Positions 61,709-64,000 of a stretch of 64,000 bases of DNA are shown here, one piece after another. The notes beneath the pieces are model-generated. The model searched no databases, was not told the DNA's origin, and saw only the letters and a list, made by a program, of their open reading frames with translations. Source of the DNA: Amyloporia xantha (lineage: Eukaryota > Basidiomycota > Agaricomycetes > Polyporales > Adustoporiaceae); contig JAYKKR010000001.1 of the NCBI GenBank assembly GCA_036971615.1, positions 2,604,001 through 2,668,000 of the forward strand. The letters are read 5' to 3'. Made by a program: the position numbers and the translations under genes. Numbering within the stretch: the first letter of the stretch is position 1; every line of letters starts with the position of its first letter.

Positions 61709-63053
61709 ATGTCCTTTGGGCAAGTATCATGTTCACTTCAGACCAATAATTGGAGATAGTTATACTGACTTTCCCTGCGCAGACGCCATGCGCTGTGCAG
61801 CTTTGTTGCTTCACGACCTGAACTTCATCTTCCTCCACCTTATGATGTCTGGGAGATAAGTTTGGCCAATGCGAAAACCTCAGTTGTCCTAGCCATGGAT
61901 CAGTTGCTTCAACCACCTGAGGTACAGCGCCAGTGTGAAGAATGGCGGCAATCAGTTCGTTCTGTAAGTGTCGTATAAACTACCATTAGACAGTCATTTT
62001 TACTCAATCATATGTGACACCTAGTGGCCAATGCTGGACATTTCGACACAAGGACAGGACATCCATACTTTGCAGGTTGTCCACATGACCCTCGCATTTT
62101 GCCTGCATTTCTATGTTCATTCTTCCAATCCGACCCAACGTGTACTTGTCCCAAAGACGCTTGCGGTTCCTCTTGTTCACGTCTCTGAAGCTCTGGGGAT
62201 ACCACCCATTCTGACATACGCTGACACCGTATTGTGGAACTGGAAGCGTACCAATCCCCTGGTACATGTATGCATCGGGAACATGGAAATCCTCCATACA
62301 TTCTCGCAGACGTCTAGCGAGGAAGCATTCTATCATTTGTCAGCTGCTATAGAGCTTCAAGGCGATTCCATCCTCACCATTGTCAATGCAGCTACTCTCT
62401 CCATGCGATCTCATTCCGAACGAGCCATCGAGTCTGTCGAACGTGGACTTATCCATCTTGGTGATTCTATCGAAGACATCATCCATCTTCTCCGGCGGTT
62501 CCCATCACGCGTAAATGTCCTTGAGTTCTGTGGTTTTATTCGGCCATGGTGGTGCGGATCACCTGCTCATACAGATCCACTTGCGTGGGCATTTGAAGGT
62601 GTTCCCGAAATGGCGAACCTGCTACTCGGTGGTGTATCTGCTGCTCAGAGTCCTGTTATCCACACGTTGGATGCCTTTCTCGACGTTGACCATGAACTCC
62701 ATGACCTCGATCGCATTCCCCATCCATCAGCACAAAATCTCGGAGCAGATCGACTATTCATGCCACGAATGCGTCTGTACATGCTACAATCCCACCGGCA
62801 GTATATTTCACGCATCAGACCTGTTCGCACCTATGTCAACGCACACCCGGAGTTACTTAATTCATACAACACGGTCGTCAAAGCTTTGCTAGCATTCAGG
62901 AGAGAACACTACAATATGGTCACTCACTTCCTACCACGTAACACTGACGTCACTCGAGGTACAGCTGGAAGTGATGTACATTCTTTGCTACGTGCAAGTC
63001 ACGATGCTACACGACGAACAGAGATACGTGGCTGTCATGATAACGTCTGGTAA
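61709..63053 (+). CDS. Indoleamine 2,3-dioxygenase, copy B
   Basis: Paralogue of copy A with the same three-exon layout: 61709-61719 (MSFG), 61783-61963, 62025-63053, in phase (407 codons with stop). It has the same haem-enzyme signatures: LPPPYDVWE, PPILTYADTVLWNWK, FRREHYNMVTHFL (proximal His) and GTAGSDVHSLLRAS. Intron 1 has a GC donor (GG|GCAAGT) where copy A has GTGAGT; GC-AG introns with this consensus are spliced normally in fungi. The catalytic residues look intact, so the window encodes two apparently functional tryptophan-degrading enzymes. Divergence between copies is scattered, including at the C-terminal 30 residues, so the duplication is not very recent. Confidence 0.93.
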
Positions 63054-64000
63054 AGAAGGGTAAGTGCTATGATAAATTTGCTGTGGGTTTGCTTATAATA
63101 TATATCTACAGCATATCCCAACAACTACATGACAGTACGACACTGAGCAGTTATGTCTCTTTACAAAAGTTGTCTGTCGGTAGCTAGTTTGTTACAATAT
63201 TCAGATTTCGCTGATAGATACTTGCTATTATGCGTCAGAGAAGAAATCCCATATGTCTTTTATGTTAGCTTGGAGCAGATGCCGGCTCCATCAATGACAT
63301 TGCTTCTTTCACTGCTCTCTCGCTGTGACGTCTGACACCTTGCACCATCAACTAATGTTATACGCAATGACTGTATGTGCACTACCTGCAGCGCAATAAG
63401 CATGCATGCTCACATTTGTTGGCAGCATGTTGACCTCCATACCCACCTCCTCCGCATGCTATTCTATGATATCTAGGAAGTTGCCTAGTGACTGATAGAG
63501 GCTTTTCCCTTCGGTCATATATCCATTCTCACTGTAGATATAGCATAACTGAGATATAGTATGCATAATTACAATTCTGTGAACATATGAATCTAATTTG
63601 TTTTGTGATATGTTGCAGGAAATGGATGCAATAGGTCAATCAAGCCTGGCTCGCGACTTTCACATTGGCGTCTACAGGCTCGGCTAACACTCGGGCAGTG
63701 CGCTACTATGTGTCACCTGGCATGTCCGAGAACCTGTTGTACTCGAGGAATCTGAGGTACCCATACTCGCACTCATGTTTACTCTCCCATTGCTCGGCAC
63801 ATATATCTACAAAGCTAGGGATACAACATAGTCAGACACTGTCAAGTCCAGTTCAATTCAGTTTGGCAGATATTTTGGCCGAACTCTGAACCGAAACCAC
63901 ATACTCATGGCTGAACCTGAATCTGAACCTGAACTGAACCTGCTGAATCAGTTCGGACCTTCTGAACCTGTGACTTTCTCAATTGACTAATTTTATTCAT
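63054..64000. other. No gene seen
   Basis: Downstream of IDO copy B. Ends in the CTGAAC-rich tract listed separately. Confidence 0.4.
63881..63975. repeat. Imperfect CTGAAC/CTGAATCTGAAC simple repeat
   Basis: CTGAACC/CTGAATC words occur about nine times within 95 bp, with spacers of 0-12 bp. Just upstream the inverse word GTTCAG occurs as well (63,850). A degenerate microsatellite. Confidence 0.6.

Overview
The window looks like nuclear DNA of a filamentous basidiomycete (Agaricomycetes-like). Real genes are cut by many very short GT-AG introns, mostly about 40-70 nt, several with clear CTRAY/TACTAAC branch points. The recognisable families are also those of mushrooms: F-box/LRR-type proteins, Gti1/Pac2 (WOPR), indoleamine 2,3-dioxygenase, GEN1-like XPG nuclease, CLK-type kinase, HMG-box protein and a DUF6570-type Helitron. 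Gene density is low and many stretches of 1-4 kb show nothing codable. All domain calls are by eye from sequence; no search was run.

Layout. 0.3-1.5 kb (-): a five-exon ribonucleotide reductase small-subunit (R2) paralogue. 2.5-8.5 kb (+): an uninterrupted Helitron RepHel ORF. 10.3-11 kb: a polyubiquitin pseudogene. 11.8-13.1 kb (-): a four-exon orphan gene. 15.9-16.8 kb: the C-terminal half of a proteasome Rpn6-like gene with a damaged 5' side. 18.4-19 kb (-): a small two-exon conserved-looking gene. 20.1-20.4 kb: a 126-bp tandem duplication. 22.9-24.3 kb: IDO copy A. 25.5-26.5 kb: a 1,032-bp perfectly centred palindrome with CACTG ends and an ATT target duplication. 27.5-28.3 kb (-): a WOPR factor. 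32.3-33.5 kb (-): a protein with a nucleotidyltransferase-like GS...DSDLD motif. 33.9-36.9 kb (+): a 13-exon ribonucleotide reductase large-subunit (R1) paralogue. 38.5-39.6 kb: an orphan ORF. 41.3-52.8 kb: four F-box-type genes around a CLK-like kinase and a small membrane protein. 54.6-55.4 kb: an HMG-box gene. 56.7-57.3 kb: an inverted-repeat element. 57.6-59.4 kb: a GEN1-like nuclease. 61.7-63.1 kb: IDO copy B, with the same three-exon structure as copy A.

The most interesting signal is the R1/R2 pair. Both splice in silico into uninterrupted reading frames (310 and 747 codons, 4 and 12 introns, every phase correct), so neither looks like ordinary decay. Yet both have lost radical-chemistry residues. 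In R2 the radical tyrosine is Asn and one metal-ligand Glu is Lys. In R1 the paired tyrosines of the radical path are Phe-His, one redox cysteine is Ser, and the C-terminal cysteine tail is absent. This is what one would expect of a co-evolving, catalytically silent or altered RNR pair. Other genes in the window are also diverged or damaged copies of housekeeping genes (Rpn6, polyubiquitin, CLK kinase), so the locus may be a region where gene duplicates accumulate and diverge.
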